Source of the DNA: Acidovorax sp. GW101-3H11
GTDB taxonomy: Bacteria > Pseudomonadota > Gammaproteobacteria > Burkholderiales > Burkholderiaceae_C
Direction: 5' to 3'
Length of the DNA stretch: 64,000 nt
NCBI RefSeq assembly: GCF_001633105.1
Contig: NZ_LUKZ01000009.1
Location: 781,269 to 845,268 of the forward strand
Positions 54,482 to 63,098 of the stretch are shown here, in pieces. Under the pieces are notes generated by a model that was not told the origin of the DNA, searched no databases, and saw only the letters and a program-made list of their open reading frames with translations. The position numbers and the translations under genes were made by a program. Position 1 is the stretch's first letter; every line of letters starts with the position of its first letter.

Positions 54482-56020
54482 TCAGGCGAAGCTGGGCAGG
54501 CATTGCGTGAGCGCTGCGGGCCAGGTGGACTGCTGGGCCCAGGCGCGCATGGCTTCGATGTCGGGGGCGAGGTAGCGGTCCTGCTCCAGGTAGGCCACGC
54601 GCTCGCGGATGGCGGCGAATTGCGCTTCGATGAGGGGTGAACTCTTGAGCGAGCGGTCGAACTCCATGCCCTGCGCAGCGGCCATGGCTTCGATGCCGAC
54701 CATCACCGCCGCATTGCGCACCATGTCGCCCAGCCGGCGTGCGCCGTAGGTGGCCATGGAAACGTGGTCCTCCTGGTTGGCCGAAGTGGGCAGGCTGGTC
54801 ACGCTGCTGGGGTTGGCCAGGCACTGGTTCTCGGCAGCCAGCGCGGCGGCCGTGACCTGCGCGATCATGAAACCCGAGTTCACGCCGCTGTCGCGGATCA
54901 GGAACGCGGGCAGGCCCGAGAGGCCCGGGTCCAGCAGCAGCGACAGGCGCCGCTCGGAGATGGCCCCGATCTCGGCCACGGCCAGCGCGATGATGTCGGC
55001 CACGAAGGCCACGGGCTCGGCGTGGAAGTTGCCGCCGGAGATCACATCTCCGTTGTCAAAAACGAGCGGATTATCCGACGCCGCATTGGCCTCGATGGTC
55101 AGCACACGGGCGGCATGGTGCAGGTTGTCCAGGCACGCACCCATCACCTGGGGCACGCAGCGGATGGAGTACGGGTCTTGCACGCGGCCGCAGTGGGGGT
55201 GTGAGGGGTCGATGGCGCTGCCATCGAGCAGCGCGCGCACGGCAGCGGCCACGGCGATCTGCCCGGCCTGGCCACGCGCTTCGTGGATGCGCGCGTCAAA
55301 CGGCTTGACCGAGCCCTTGATGGCTTCGAGCGACAAGCAGCCCGCGACCAGCGCGGCAGAGAACACGCTCTCGGCGCCAAACAAACCTGCCAGCGCGAGC
55401 GCGGTGGACACCTGCGTGCCATTGAGCAGCGCCAGCCCTTCCTTGGGGCCCAGCACAAAGGGCTGCAAACCGATGGAGCGCATGGCCTCGGCACCCGGCA
55501 CCACCTTGCCGTCTACCTTGGCCTGCCCTTCGCCGATCAGCACACAAGCCATGTGCGCCAGCGGCGCCAGGTCGCCCGACGCACCCACCGAGCCTTTGGC
55601 CGGGATGACAGGAAGCACGTTGGCGTTGGCCAGCGCCAGCAGCGCGTCCACCAACTCGGGCCGCACGCCCGAGTGGCCGCGCGCCAGGCTCACGGCCTTG
55701 GTCGCCAGGATGAGGCGCACCACGTCGTCGGGCAACGGATCGCCCGTGCCCACGCTGTGCGACAGCACCAGGTTGCGCTGCAATTCGGCCAGACGCTCAT
55801 GCGCGATCTTGGTGCTGGCCAGCTTGCCAAAGCCGGTGTTGATGCCATAGACCACCTGGTCTTCATCCACGATGCGCTGCACCGTGGCCAGGGACTTCTG
55901 CAAACCCGCGCGGGCCGACGCATCGAGCACCAGTTGCACAGGGCCCGCGTGGATGCGGCGCAGCTCAGCCAGCGTGACGCGGCCGGGATGCAGGGTGAGA
56001 GATGAAGCGTTGTGTGTCAT
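54482..56020 (-). CDS. hutH: Histidine ammonia-lyase HutH
   Basis: 512 residues. MIO prosthetic-group motif Ala147-Ser148-Gly149 in [16 protein letters not shown]. The family features [53 protein letters not shown] and [15 protein letters not shown] are all present. It deaminates L-histidine to urocanate, the first step. A TGTATATACA palindrome lies 12 bp upstream of its start, a candidate HutC operator. hutU follows. Confidence 0.98.
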   Translation of the reverse strand: MTHNASSLTLHPGRVTLAELRRIHAGPVQLVLDASARAGLQKSLATVQRIVDEDQVVYGINTGFGKLASTKIAHERLAELQRNLVLSHSVGTGDPLPDDVVRLILATKAVSLARGHSGVRPELVDALLALANANVLPVIPAKGSVGASGDLAPLAHMACVLIGEGQAKVDGKVVPGAEAMRSIGLQPFVLGPKEGLALLNGTQVSTALALAGLFGAESVFSAALVAGCLSLEAIKGSVKPFDARIHEARGQAGQIAVAAAVRALLDGSAIDPSHPHCGRVQDPYSIRCVPQVMGACLDNLHHAARVLTIEANAASDNPLVFDNGDVISGGNFHAEPVAFVADIIALAVAEIGAISERRLSLLLDPGLSGLPAFLIRDSGVNSGFMIAQVTAAALAAENQCLANPSSVTSLPTSANQEDHVSMATYGARRLGDMVRNAAVMVGIEAMAAAQGMEFDRSLKSSPLIEAQFAAIRERVAYLEQDRYLAPDIEAMRAWAQQSTWPAALTQCLPSFA

Positions 56021-56031
56021 GGCATTGATCC

Positions 56032-56041
56032 TGTATATACA
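56032..56041. promoter_or_regulatory. Candidate HutC operator upstream of hutH
   Basis: TGTATATACA, followed by AGTAGGTACA as a partial second half. The inverted-repeat type TGTATATACA is the known HutC recognition core in several proteobacteria. It lies just before hutH (start 56020). Confidence 0.7.
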
Positions 56042-56139
56042 AGTAGGTACAAGCGAAAAATAATCAGCGTTAATTTGTTCTTCAAATCCTGTCAGCCAAT
56101 CCCGCTACGGGTGGAACTGCCACGGCGCCCGCGAGAGAC

Positions 56140-56211
56140 GCCGAGCAAGGGCCGCCCCGCAGTGAGGGCGTCGTCCCCCTTGAGGGGGAAGGCGCGAAGC
56201 GACTCAGGGGG
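56140..56211. repeat. Dispersed repeat, family B
   Basis: GAGCAAGGGCCGCCCCGC, CCCCCTTGAGGGGG (self-complementary) and AAGGCGCGAAGCGACTCAGG in order. It lies between the hutC stop and the hutH promoter. The hairpin could act as the end of the hutC transcript. Confidence 0.75.
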
Positions 56212-56221
56212 TGCTTCATAT

Positions 56222-57034
56222 TCAACCAGCGACGGGATTGCCATCCGCGCGGAAGCGGCTGCCCAGGCGGTAGCGGGTGGCGGGGTGCAGGCAGCGCACC
56301 ACGGTGATCGGCACGCCGCGCGACCAAGTGCGGCGGGTGAGCAGCAGGCAGGGCTCCTGCGGAGACATCTCCAGCAGCGCGGCCTGCTCGGCGGTGGGCA
56401 TGACGGCATCGACCACATGCTCGATCTGGTCAAAGGGCACGTTGCGCACGAGGTATTCGGAGGGTTGCAACTGCGTGAAGTCCTGCGCGGCGAACTGGGG
56501 CACCTGGCGCGGGTTCACGTGGCGGTCTTCCAGTTGCACGGGCAGGCCGTCTTCGCGGTGGATGCACAGCGAGTGGAACACCGACTCGCCGGTGCGCAGG
56601 TCCAGCGCGGCGGCCACTTCCAGCGTGGCGGAGGTGCGCTCTACCGTGAGCACGTCGCAGCGGTAGTCGTGCCCGCGCTGGCGGATTTCGCTGGCCAGGT
56701 TGGCGATCTGCAGGAGCGTGGACTGCGGCTTGTCTTCGGCCACAAAGCTGCCCACGCCCGCCACGCGCACGATGCGGCCCTGCTCTACCAGCTCGCGCAG
56801 CGCGCGGTTCACCGTCATGCGCGAGATGCCGAACTGGGTGACCAGCTCGTTCTCGGACGGCAGGCGGTCGCCCGCGCGCCAGATGCCTTCCTGGATCTTG
56901 CGCGAGATGTGGTCCTTGACCTGCTCGTACAGCGCCATGGCCTGCGCGGGCGCTGCCACGGCGGCCACGGCCTTGGTGGGCGTGGCACTGCGGGGTGCAG
57001 TGGCGGCGGTGCGGCGGGAAGGACGGGCGCTCAT
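56222..57034 (-). CDS. hutC: Histidine utilisation repressor HutC (GntR family)
   Basis: 270 residues. The GntR winged helix (ALYEQVKDHISRKIQEGIWRAGDRLPSENELVTQFGISRMTVNRALRELVEQGRIVRVAGVGSFV, about 34-98) is followed by a UTRA effector domain (RTGESVFHSLCIHREDGLPVQLEDRHVNPRQVPQF). In the family, urocanate binding releases the repressor. The N-terminal extension of about 30 residues is rich in Ala, Pro and Arg. It lies 22 bp after the ATPase gene of the NitT/TauT-type transporter, so it belongs to that operon, which has a putative HutC site at its start. Confidence 0.94.
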   Translation of the reverse strand: MSARPSRRTAATAPRSATPTKAVAAVAAPAQAMALYEQVKDHISRKIQEGIWRAGDRLPSENELVTQFGISRMTVNRALRELVEQGRIVRVAGVGSFVAEDKPQSTLLQIANLASEIRQRGHDYRCDVLTVERTSATLEVAAALDLRTGESVFHSLCIHREDGLPVQLEDRHVNPRQVPQFAAQDFTQLQPSEYLVRNVPFDQIEHVVDAVMPTAEQAALLEMSPQEPCLLLTRRTWSRGVPITVVRCLHPATRYRLGSRFRADGNPVAG

Positions 57035-57056
57035 GGTAGGAAGCAGTCAGTCAGGC

Positions 57057-57836
57057 TCAATGCAGGTCCGCCGCCATGGATTCGGCGCGGATCTCTTCGG
57101 TGAGGCGCGCCTTGAGGTCCATGAACTCGGGGCTGGTCTTGATCGTGTAATGGCGTGGGTGGGGCAAGTCCACCGCCAGCTCGGTCTTGATGCGACCGGG
57201 CCGGGCGCTGAACACGGCAACGCGGTTGGCCATGAAGATGGCCTCGTCGATGTCGTGGGTCACGAAGAGCACCGTCTTGCGCTCGGCCTCCCAGATGCCC
57301 AGCAGCAGCTCTTGCATGAGCACGCGGGTCTGGTTGTCGAGCGCGCCGAAGGGCTCGTCCATCAGCAAAATTTTGGGGTCGTTGGCCAGCGCGCGCGCAA
57401 TGGCGGTGCGCTGCTGCATGCCGCCCGACAGTTGTTTGGGGAAATGCTGCTCAAAGCCGCGCAGCCCCACCTTGGCGATGAAGTACGCGGCGCGCTCCTT
57501 CTGTTGCGCCTCGGGCATGCCCCGCTCGCGCAGGCCAAAGCGGATGTTCTGCTCGATGGTGAGCCAAGGGAACAGCGTGTAGCTCTGGAACACCATGCCG
57601 CGCTCGGCGCCCGGGCCTTCGACCGGTGCGCCGTCGAGCAACACGCGGCCACTGGTGGCGTGGTCCAGCCCCGCCACGATGCGCAGCAGCGTGGACTTGC
57701 CGCAGCCCGAGGGGCCGAGGATGGTGACGAAGTCGTTGTCACGCACTTCAAAGTCCACCGGCTGCAGCGCCTGTGTGCGCTGGCCCTTGGCGGTCTCGAA
57801 AACACGCGAGACGGCTTGAATGGATACGCTGCTCAT
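57057..57836 (-). CDS. NitT/TauT-type ABC transporter ATPase
   Basis: 259 residues from the ATG at 57836, overlapping the permease stop by four bases. Walker A GPSGCGKSTLLRIVAGL, MVFQSYTLFPWLTIEQNI, signature LSGGMQQRTAIARALANDP, Walker B LLMDEPFGALDNQTR and H-loop FVTHDIDEAIFMANR. This is the SsuB/TauB/NrtD type. With the adjacent permease and SBP it forms an importer placed upstream of hutC. Confidence 0.94.
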   Translation of the reverse strand: MSSVSIQAVSRVFETAKGQRTQALQPVDFEVRDNDFVTILGPSGCGKSTLLRIVAGLDHATSGRVLLDGAPVEGPGAERGMVFQSYTLFPWLTIEQNIRFGLRERGMPEAQQKERAAYFIAKVGLRGFEQHFPKQLSGGMQQRTAIARALANDPKILLMDEPFGALDNQTRVLMQELLLGIWEAERKTVLFVTHDIDEAIFMANRVAVFSARPGRIKTELAVDLPHPRHYTIKTSPEFMDLKARLTEEIRAESMAADLH

Positions 57837-58672
57837 CGCACAAAGCTCCAGGCAAACAGACGGTGGTTGAGCGCCTTGAAGGCGAAGTCGGACACCAGCC
57901 CGATGAGGCCGATGATGATGATGCCGAAGATGATCTGGCCGGTGTTGAGCAGCGACTGGCTGTCGGTGATCATGTGGCCGATGCCGCTGGACGAGCCGAT
58001 CAGCTCTGCCACGATCACATAGGTCCAGGCCCAGCCCAGCACCAGGCGCAGGGTCTCGGCGATCTCGGGCGCAGCGCCAGGGATGAGCACGCGCGTGACG
58101 ATGCCCTTGTGGCCCGCGCCCAGCGTGTACGCCGCCTCCACCAGGTCGCGCCGAGCGCCGCCCACGGTGACGGCCACCATCAGCGTGATCTGAAAGACCG
58201 AGCCGATGAAGATGACGAGGATCTTCTGCGCCTCGCCAATGCCCGCCCACAGGATCAAAAGCGGGATGAAGGCCGAGGCTGGCAGGTAGCGGCAGAACGA
58301 GATGAAGGGCTCGAAGAACGCCTCAATGCCTTTGTACGCACCCATCGCAATGCCCAGCGGCACGGCGATGACGGCGGCCAGGACAAAGCCGCCGACCACA
58401 CGCCAGATGGTCATGCCGATGTCTTTGATAAAGCCGTATTCGGTGAACAGCAGCCAGCCTTCCTTGGCCATGGTGATGGGGCTGGCCAGGAAGGTGGGCG
58501 ACACGAAGCCGCCCAGCGTGAAGAACGCCCACACCGCCACGAACACGACGAAGAAGGCCAGCCCCAGCATCCAGCGCGCGCGGGCACTCACGGGCTCCAG
58601 GGGAGCCAGGGAGCGACGGCGGCGCACAGGGGCTTTCGGCTCAATAACGGACAGGGGTTGCACGGCAGACAT
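57833..58672 (-). CDS. NitT/TauT-type ABC transporter permease
   Basis: 279 residues with six or so membrane segments and the coupling-loop signature EAAYTLGAGHKGIVTRVLIPGAAPEIAETLRLVLGWAWTYVIVAEL of the SsuC/TauC family. The N-terminal cytoplasmic stretch is rich in Arg and Pro. It sits between the binding protein and ATPase genes. Confidence 0.94.
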   Translation of the reverse strand: MSAVQPLSVIEPKAPVRRRRSLAPLEPVSARARWMLGLAFFVVFVAVWAFFTLGGFVSPTFLASPITMAKEGWLLFTEYGFIKDIGMTIWRVVGGFVLAAVIAVPLGIAMGAYKGIEAFFEPFISFCRYLPASAFIPLLILWAGIGEAQKILVIFIGSVFQITLMVAVTVGGARRDLVEAAYTLGAGHKGIVTRVLIPGAAPEIAETLRLVLGWAWTYVIVAELIGSSSGIGHMITDSQSLLNTGQIIFGIIIIGLIGLVSDFAFKALNHRLFAWSFVR

Positions 58673-58703
58673 GGCGCGTTCTACTTCCAGGTGACTGACT
58701 TAC

Positions 58704-59672
58704 TTACTTGATGAAGCTCGCGTCGAACGTGACGGCCAGGTCTTCGTTCGCCTTGCGGATGATGCCGGCCTCCAGCAGGATGGCCGTGGCGTCCTTCATG
58801 AACGTGGTCAGCTCGCCCGCGAAGAACTTCTGGTTGGCAGCCTTGTCCTGCCAGCGCAGGAAGGACGAGGACTTGGCAAACTGCTCGCCCGTCTGCTTGA
58901 CGGCGGCGCCCATGATCTCGTTGGACTTGGCCGGGTCGGCCTTGATCATGTCGAGTGCCTGGAAGTACGAATTGGCCAGCGCCTGTGCCGCCTTGCCATT
59001 GGCCTTGAGCCAGGTGGGGTCGCAGCCCACGGTGTCCATCACCATGGGATAGTCGAGCGTGGTCGCCAAAATCTTGCCGGCCGCAGGGTTGTCGCGCACG
59101 GTGGAGAGGTAGGGCTCATACGTCATGGCGGCGTCGTTCTGGCCTGCCACAAAGGCCTGCGCGGCCGCCTGGGGCGACAGCGTGGTGGTCTTCACGTCCT
59201 TGAGGCTCATGCCGTTCTTGCTCAGCATCCAGGCCAGGCCGAAGTAAGGCGCCGTGCCGGGCGCATCCACGCCGATGGTTTTGCCCTTCAGGTCGGCAAA
59301 ACTCTTGATGTCGCCGCGCACCGCAATGCCGTCGGCGCCGTAGGACTTGTCCATCTGGAAAATCTGCACGATGGGCACGCCGTTCGCATTCCAGGCCACA
59401 TGCGTCTCGACGGTGGTGGCGGCGCACTGGATGGATTTGGAGGCCAGGGCCAGGTGGCGGTCCTTCTGCGGAATCATCTTGATCTCCACATCCAGGCCGT
59501 TTTTCTTGAAGATGCCTGCCTTGTCGGCCAGCGTGAGTGGTGCAAAACCCGTCCAGCCGGACATGCCCAGCACAATCTTGGTGTCCTGCGCCTGGGCCGG
59601 TGCGGCCAGCGCCATCACACATGCTGCTGCCGCTGCCAGCGACGTCCATTTCACAACCGATCGAGTCATCAT
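58704..59672 (-). CDS. NitT/TauT-type ABC transporter substrate-binding protein
   Basis: 322 residues with a signal peptide (MMTRSVVKWTSLAAAAACVMALAAPAQAQ). The SsuA/NMT1-like pattern includes KIVLGMSGWTGFAPLTLADKAGIFKKNGLDVEIKMIP, TVETHVAWNANGVPIV, FADLKGKTIGVDAPGTAPYF and DAAMTYEPYLSTV. The ligand is unknown. The HutC box upstream and the location suggest histidine or a related imidazole, although family members usually take sulfonates, taurine, nitrate or thiamine precursors. Confidence 0.92.
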   Translation of the reverse strand: MMTRSVVKWTSLAAAAACVMALAAPAQAQDTKIVLGMSGWTGFAPLTLADKAGIFKKNGLDVEIKMIPQKDRHLALASKSIQCAATTVETHVAWNANGVPIVQIFQMDKSYGADGIAVRGDIKSFADLKGKTIGVDAPGTAPYFGLAWMLSKNGMSLKDVKTTTLSPQAAAQAFVAGQNDAAMTYEPYLSTVRDNPAAGKILATTLDYPMVMDTVGCDPTWLKANGKAAQALANSYFQALDMIKADPAKSNEIMGAAVKQTGEQFAKSSSFLRWQDKAANQKFFAGELTTFMKDATAILLEAGIIRKANEDLAVTFDASFIK

Positions 59673-59750
59673 CTGCTCCTGTTTGAAAAAAGTACCACCC
59701 CAGCCGGTCCGCACCTGCGTTCCGGTCGCCATGATGACACCGGGAGCATA

Positions 59751-59764
59751 CCTGTATATACAGG
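59751..59764. promoter_or_regulatory. Candidate HutC operator upstream of the transporter-hutC operon
   Basis: CCTGTATATACAGG, a perfect 14-bp palindrome containing the same TGTATATACA core as the site before hutH. It lies 78 bp upstream of the SBP start. Its presence would make the operon, including hutC, self-regulated. Confidence 0.72.
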
Positions 59765-59867
59765 GTAAACACCAGAAAAACCGGGTCATCGGGCGAGGTG
59801 ATGTGTACTGAGCAAAAACGGGGCCAGGCAGCGCCGCCCCACCCCATCCTCGAACAGGTACATAAAT

Positions 59868-59924
59868 GCTATCAAATAAATAGCAATAAGCGCTTTACCA
59901 GAGCGCGGTAACGGCCATTTTTGC
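59868..59924. repeat. Dispersed repeat, family A
   Basis: GCTATCAAATAAATAGCAAT, AAGCGCTTTACC and GCGCGGTAACGGCCATTTTT in order. It aligns closely with the copy at 12610-12664 and with the in-frame segment of selO. Confidence 0.8.
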
Positions 59925-60039
59925 CAAAAATTTTCCTTGATAACCGAGCACAAGGACCGAGAGGACCGTTGCACCACCCGCGTGCAGGCCCGGGCCGGGC
60001 GGCCGCAGCCACCGGCCTAGGCCCCGGGCGGGGGTTGGT

Positions 60040-61431
60040 TCACTCCACCACGGGCAGGCGCACCGTGACCGACAGGCCCGGCTCGGCATTGCGCATGTGC
60101 AGCTGGCCGTCGTGCGCCTGCGCCACCAGGCGGCACAGGTACAGGCCCAGCCCCACGCCGCCGGTGGTGCGCTGGCGGGCGGTGTCCGGGCGGTAGAAGG
60201 CCTGGGCCAGATGGGGCAGGTGCTCGGGGGGCACGCCCCGGCCGTGGTCGCGCACCTCCAGCTCGACCACACGCCGGTCGCCCTCCAGCCGCAGGTGCAG
60301 CTCGGGGGGGAAGGCACCCGATTCGCTGTGGCGCAGGCTGTTGTCCAGCAGGTTGCGCAGCAGCAGCCGCAGGCGGGAGCGGTCGAGCCGGATGCTGGGC
60401 AGGTCTGGCGGCGCATGCAGCGCGATGCCGGCGGCGCCCGCGTGGCGGGAGCCCAGCTCGGCGATCACCTCGCGCGCCAGCTCCGTGAGGTCGGTGGGCT
60501 CGCGGTGCAGTGCGGCGTGGCGCCCGGCCAGGCGCTCGCTCTCCAGCAGGTCGGTGATGAGGCCCGCCATTTCACCCAGGTCGCGCAGCAGGGCCAGCCG
60601 CTGGGCCTCGATGTCGGCGGTCTCGGGCAGCAGCTCGGTGTTCAGCCGGGCACGGGTCAACGGGCTGCGCAGCTCGTGGCTCATGGCCAGCAGCAAGGCG
60701 CGTTTGGCTTCGAGCATCTGATGGATGTCGTCGCCCATGGTATTGATGGTGGCGGCGAGCTGCCCCAGCTCATCGGGCCGGTGCGCGTGCCGCACGGGGA
60801 TGGGCTGGGCGAAGTTGCCGTTGCCAAAACGCTGGGCGCCCTGGCGGATGTCGTCCAGCGGGCGCAGCAGGTGGCGCACATACACGTAGGCCAGCGCCGT
60901 CAGCAGTAGCAGCACGGTGAGCGTGCCCCAGGCGATGCGCGGGCGCTTGTCCCACGACAGGGCATTGAGCCCAAACTCGATGTGGTGGCCATCGGCCGTG
61001 GTGCGCTGCAGCAAGCTGTGGCCATTCTCGTCGCCCGCCCAGTGGTCCTGCTTGCGGAACTTGTCGCTCATCCAGTCGGGGCGTGGCTGGTCGGGGTGAG
61101 AAGCCCAGTGGATCTGCGGCCCGTCGATGCGCAGCGTGACGGGCAAGCGGTCGGCAATCGCCTGCGCACGCTCGATGCTGGGCGGACTGCCGATCTCGGC
61201 GGTCAGCCGGTCCACATAGTCCATCAACAGGGGGCGGGCCGCTTCTTTCCAGCCCACGGCCACTGCTTTCTGCACCCCACCCATGAAGGTGACGGCCACC
61301 GTCACGGCCAGGGCCATGAAGACCAGCACCAGGCGAATGCGCAGCGAATGCCCCACGGCGTGCCGTGCACGGCGGTGCCAAGGGCAGTCGGGGTCCTGGG
61401 CCGCGAGTGTGTCGCGCACCTTCATCATCAT
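60040..61431 (-). CDS. Sensor histidine kinase (CpxA-like)
   Basis: 463 residues. An N-terminal membrane segment (RIRLVLVFMALAVTVAVTFM, about 31-50), a periplasmic loop (about 51-166), a second membrane segment (TLTVLLLLTALAYVYV, 170-185), HAMP (187-240), an H-box with His252 (LLAMSHELRSPLTR), and N, G1 and G2 boxes (RNLLDNSLRH; DHGRGVP; GVGLGLYLC). It autophosphorylates and passes phosphate to the adjacent response regulator. It is the last gene of a four-gene operon led by a Spy/CpxP-like lipoprotein. Confidence 0.93.
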   Translation of the reverse strand: MMMKVRDTLAAQDPDCPWHRRARHAVGHSLRIRLVLVFMALAVTVAVTFMGGVQKAVAVGWKEAARPLLMDYVDRLTAEIGSPPSIERAQAIADRLPVTLRIDGPQIHWASHPDQPRPDWMSDKFRKQDHWAGDENGHSLLQRTTADGHHIEFGLNALSWDKRPRIAWGTLTVLLLLTALAYVYVRHLLRPLDDIRQGAQRFGNGNFAQPIPVRHAHRPDELGQLAATINTMGDDIHQMLEAKRALLLAMSHELRSPLTRARLNTELLPETADIEAQRLALLRDLGEMAGLITDLLESERLAGRHAALHREPTDLTELAREVIAELGSRHAGAAGIALHAPPDLPSIRLDRSRLRLLLRNLLDNSLRHSESGAFPPELHLRLEGDRRVVELEVRDHGRGVPPEHLPHLAQAFYRPDTARQRTTGGVGLGLYLCRLVAQAHDGQLHMRNAEPGLSVTVRLPVVE

Positions 61432-62114
61432 GGCGCGGCCCGTCGCAGGGCCAGCGAATAACCGGCATTGCGCAGCGTCTTGATGCAGTCGAGCGGCTCC
61501 AGCTTCTTGCGCAGGCGGCTCACCACAATGTCCACGGCACGGGTGTACAGCTCGGCCTCGTGGCCACGCAGCTGGTTCAGGATGTCGTCGCGGCTGAACA
61601 CCTTGCCGGGCTCGCGGGCCAGCAGGTGCAGCAGGTCGAATTCGGTGCCGGTCAGCTCCACGGCCACCCCCTGGCGCAGCACACTGCGGCGGGCGGCGTC
61701 GATGGTGAGCCCGTCAAACTCCAGCGAACCCACAGCAGCGCCCTGCCCCGGCCCGCGTCGGCGGCGCAGCACGGTCTGCAGGCGCGCCACCAGCTCGCGC
61801 GGCTCAAACGGCTTGGGCAAGTAATCGTCGGCCCCCAGCTCCAGCCCCACCACGCGGTCCATCACCTCGCCGCGCGCCGTGAGCATCACGATGGGCAGGT
61901 CGCCCTGCTTGCGGATGGTGCGGCACAGCTCGAAGCCATCCATCTCGGGCAGCATCACATCCAGGATGGCGGCATCGAAGCCCCCCGCTCCCAGCAGGGC
62001 CAGCCCGTCGCTGGGCTTGAGGGCGTGGACCAGCTCCAGCTCGAACCGCTGGAAATAGGTGGCCAGCGGTGGCCCGAGCTGGGCGTCGTCGTCAATGAGC
62101 AGGATGCGGTGCAT
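61428..62114 (-). CDS. OmpR-family response regulator (CpxR-like)
   Basis: 228 residues from the ATG at 62114; the TTG at 62120 is not used. The receiver domain has LLIDDDAQ (acidic pocket), the phospho-acceptor Asp52 (AAILDVMLPEMDG), MLTA and LPKPFEPRELVARL. The winged-helix DNA-binding domain is ELTGTEFDLLHLLAREPGKVFSRDDILNQLRG and VDIVVSRLRKKLEPLDCIKTLRNAGY. Its stop overlaps the kinase start (ATGA). Context suggests envelope stress control. Confidence 0.94.
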   Translation of the reverse strand: MHRILLIDDDAQLGPPLATYFQRFELELVHALKPSDGLALLGAGGFDAAILDVMLPEMDGFELCRTIRKQGDLPIVMLTARGEVMDRVVGLELGADDYLPKPFEPRELVARLQTVLRRRRGPGQGAAVGSLEFDGLTIDAARRSVLRQGVAVELTGTEFDLLHLLAREPGKVFSRDDILNQLRGHEAELYTRAVDIVVSRLRKKLEPLDCIKTLRNAGYSLALRRAAP

Positions 62115-62131
62115 GCGCAATTCTCACACCG

Positions 62132-62485
62132 TCAGGTGTTCGCCCATCCGGTGGTTGGCTCGGGGCCGTCCTCGCCGCCCACACCGAGCAATGCGCGGTG
62201 CCGCACGATCAACCGGCGCAGGCGACCTTGGGCGCCCGCATGGAGCGCATCAAAATGATCGGCAGCGGCCAACAAGGCAGGCAAGGTGTGGGCGGCAACC
62301 TCGGGCTGCCGGGCCACCAGGCCCAGTGCATGTTCACGGTCAAAGCGCGGCCCCCAGACCAGGGACATCAGCTCATCGTGGGGGTCGGGCATGCCCGCCA
62401 GCAGCGCGGGCCCATGGGTGCGCACGCCCTGCGCCAGGCGGTGGATGGGTTCCAGCGTGGGAGACATGGAGCAGCCCCTTGCCAT
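62132..62485 (-). CDS. Hypothetical protein (117 aa) in the CpxPAR-like operon
   Basis: The ATG at 62485 shares one base with the stop of the Spy-like gene (TGATG); an internal ATG at 62467 (MSPTLEPIHRLAQGVRTHG) is the alternative. The protein is soluble, rich in Ala, His, Pro and Leu, with helical stretches (HTLPALLAAADHFDALHAGAQGRLRRLIVRHRALLG). No family is recognised. Being tightly placed between a periplasmic chaperone-like gene and the regulator genes suggests a role in the same signalling system. Confidence 0.68.
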   Translation of the reverse strand: MARGCSMSPTLEPIHRLAQGVRTHGPALLAGMPDPHDELMSLVWGPRFDREHALGLVARQPEVAAHTLPALLAAADHFDALHAGAQGRLRRLIVRHRALLGVGGEDGPEPTTGWANT

Positions 62486-62952
62486 CAACCGCGCGCCATC
62501 CAGCCTTTGCGCCGCTGCATCAGCTCGCGCACTTTCTGCTGCTGCTCGGGGTTCAGGCTGTCGTAAAAGTCGGCCATGGCGCTGATCACCTCGGGGCTGC
62601 TGGTCTGCACCGCACGGGTTTTTTCGTCCAGCAAGGTCTGTGCGCGTGCACGGTCAAATTTTTCGCCCGCCACAAGGGCCTGCATCTCTGCGCGCGGGTC
62701 TGCCGTCTTGCCGATGAACGCCGTGCGCTGCGCTTCCATCTTGTCGGCCAGCACATTGAGCTTGGTTTTTTGTGCGTCGTTCAGGTCCAGCTTGCTGCTG
62801 ACGCGCTCGACCACCTTGCCACGCACTTCCGCCATCTTCTCGGCGTTCATGGGGCCACGGTGGTGGTGGTTGCTGGAGCAGGCCGTCAGACCGCCCACCG
62901 CGATGGAAGCGCCGAAGATGCCCATCAGGGTTTTCTTGATCCAGGGTTTCAT
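62485..62952 (-). CDS. Spy/CpxP family periplasmic lipoprotein
   Basis: 155 residues. The signal MKPWIKKTLMGIFGASIAVGGLTACSS has a lipobox (LTAC), so it is lipid-anchored. LTxxQ-type motifs occur as LDLNDAQKTKLNVLADKM and LNPEQQQKVRELMQ, and the region after the signal is His-rich (SSNHHHRG), which might bind metal. The Spy/CpxP family binds misfolded periplasmic proteins and modulates the CpxA kinase. It is first in a compact operon with the kinase and regulator, as in CpxPAR/ZraPSR systems. Confidence 0.88.
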   Translation of the reverse strand: MKPWIKKTLMGIFGASIAVGGLTACSSNHHHRGPMNAEKMAEVRGKVVERVSSKLDLNDAQKTKLNVLADKMEAQRTAFIGKTADPRAEMQALVAGEKFDRARAQTLLDEKTRAVQTSSPEVISAMADFYDSLNPEQQQKVRELMQRRKGWMARG

Positions 62953-63098
62953 GATGCAGTCCTTTCGAGGACGGTGTTGAACATGACCCTGATGGTGCCG
63001 CGCGGCGCGCGCTGCGTCGTCTCGACGCAGTTTCGGTTTATTTCATTTTGTTTCGCATGACATATGGGGAGTTACAGGCATTTGTGCCCCCTCCCCGC

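Larger units (their letters stand above)
59673..60039. other. Intergenic region upstream of the NitT/TauT-type operon
   Basis: 367 bp holding the HutC-type palindrome (59751-59764), then a family-A repeat (59868-59924), and a GC-rich stretch rich in CCGGGC near 59985-60020 before the histidine kinase stop. No gene is seen. Confidence 0.65.
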
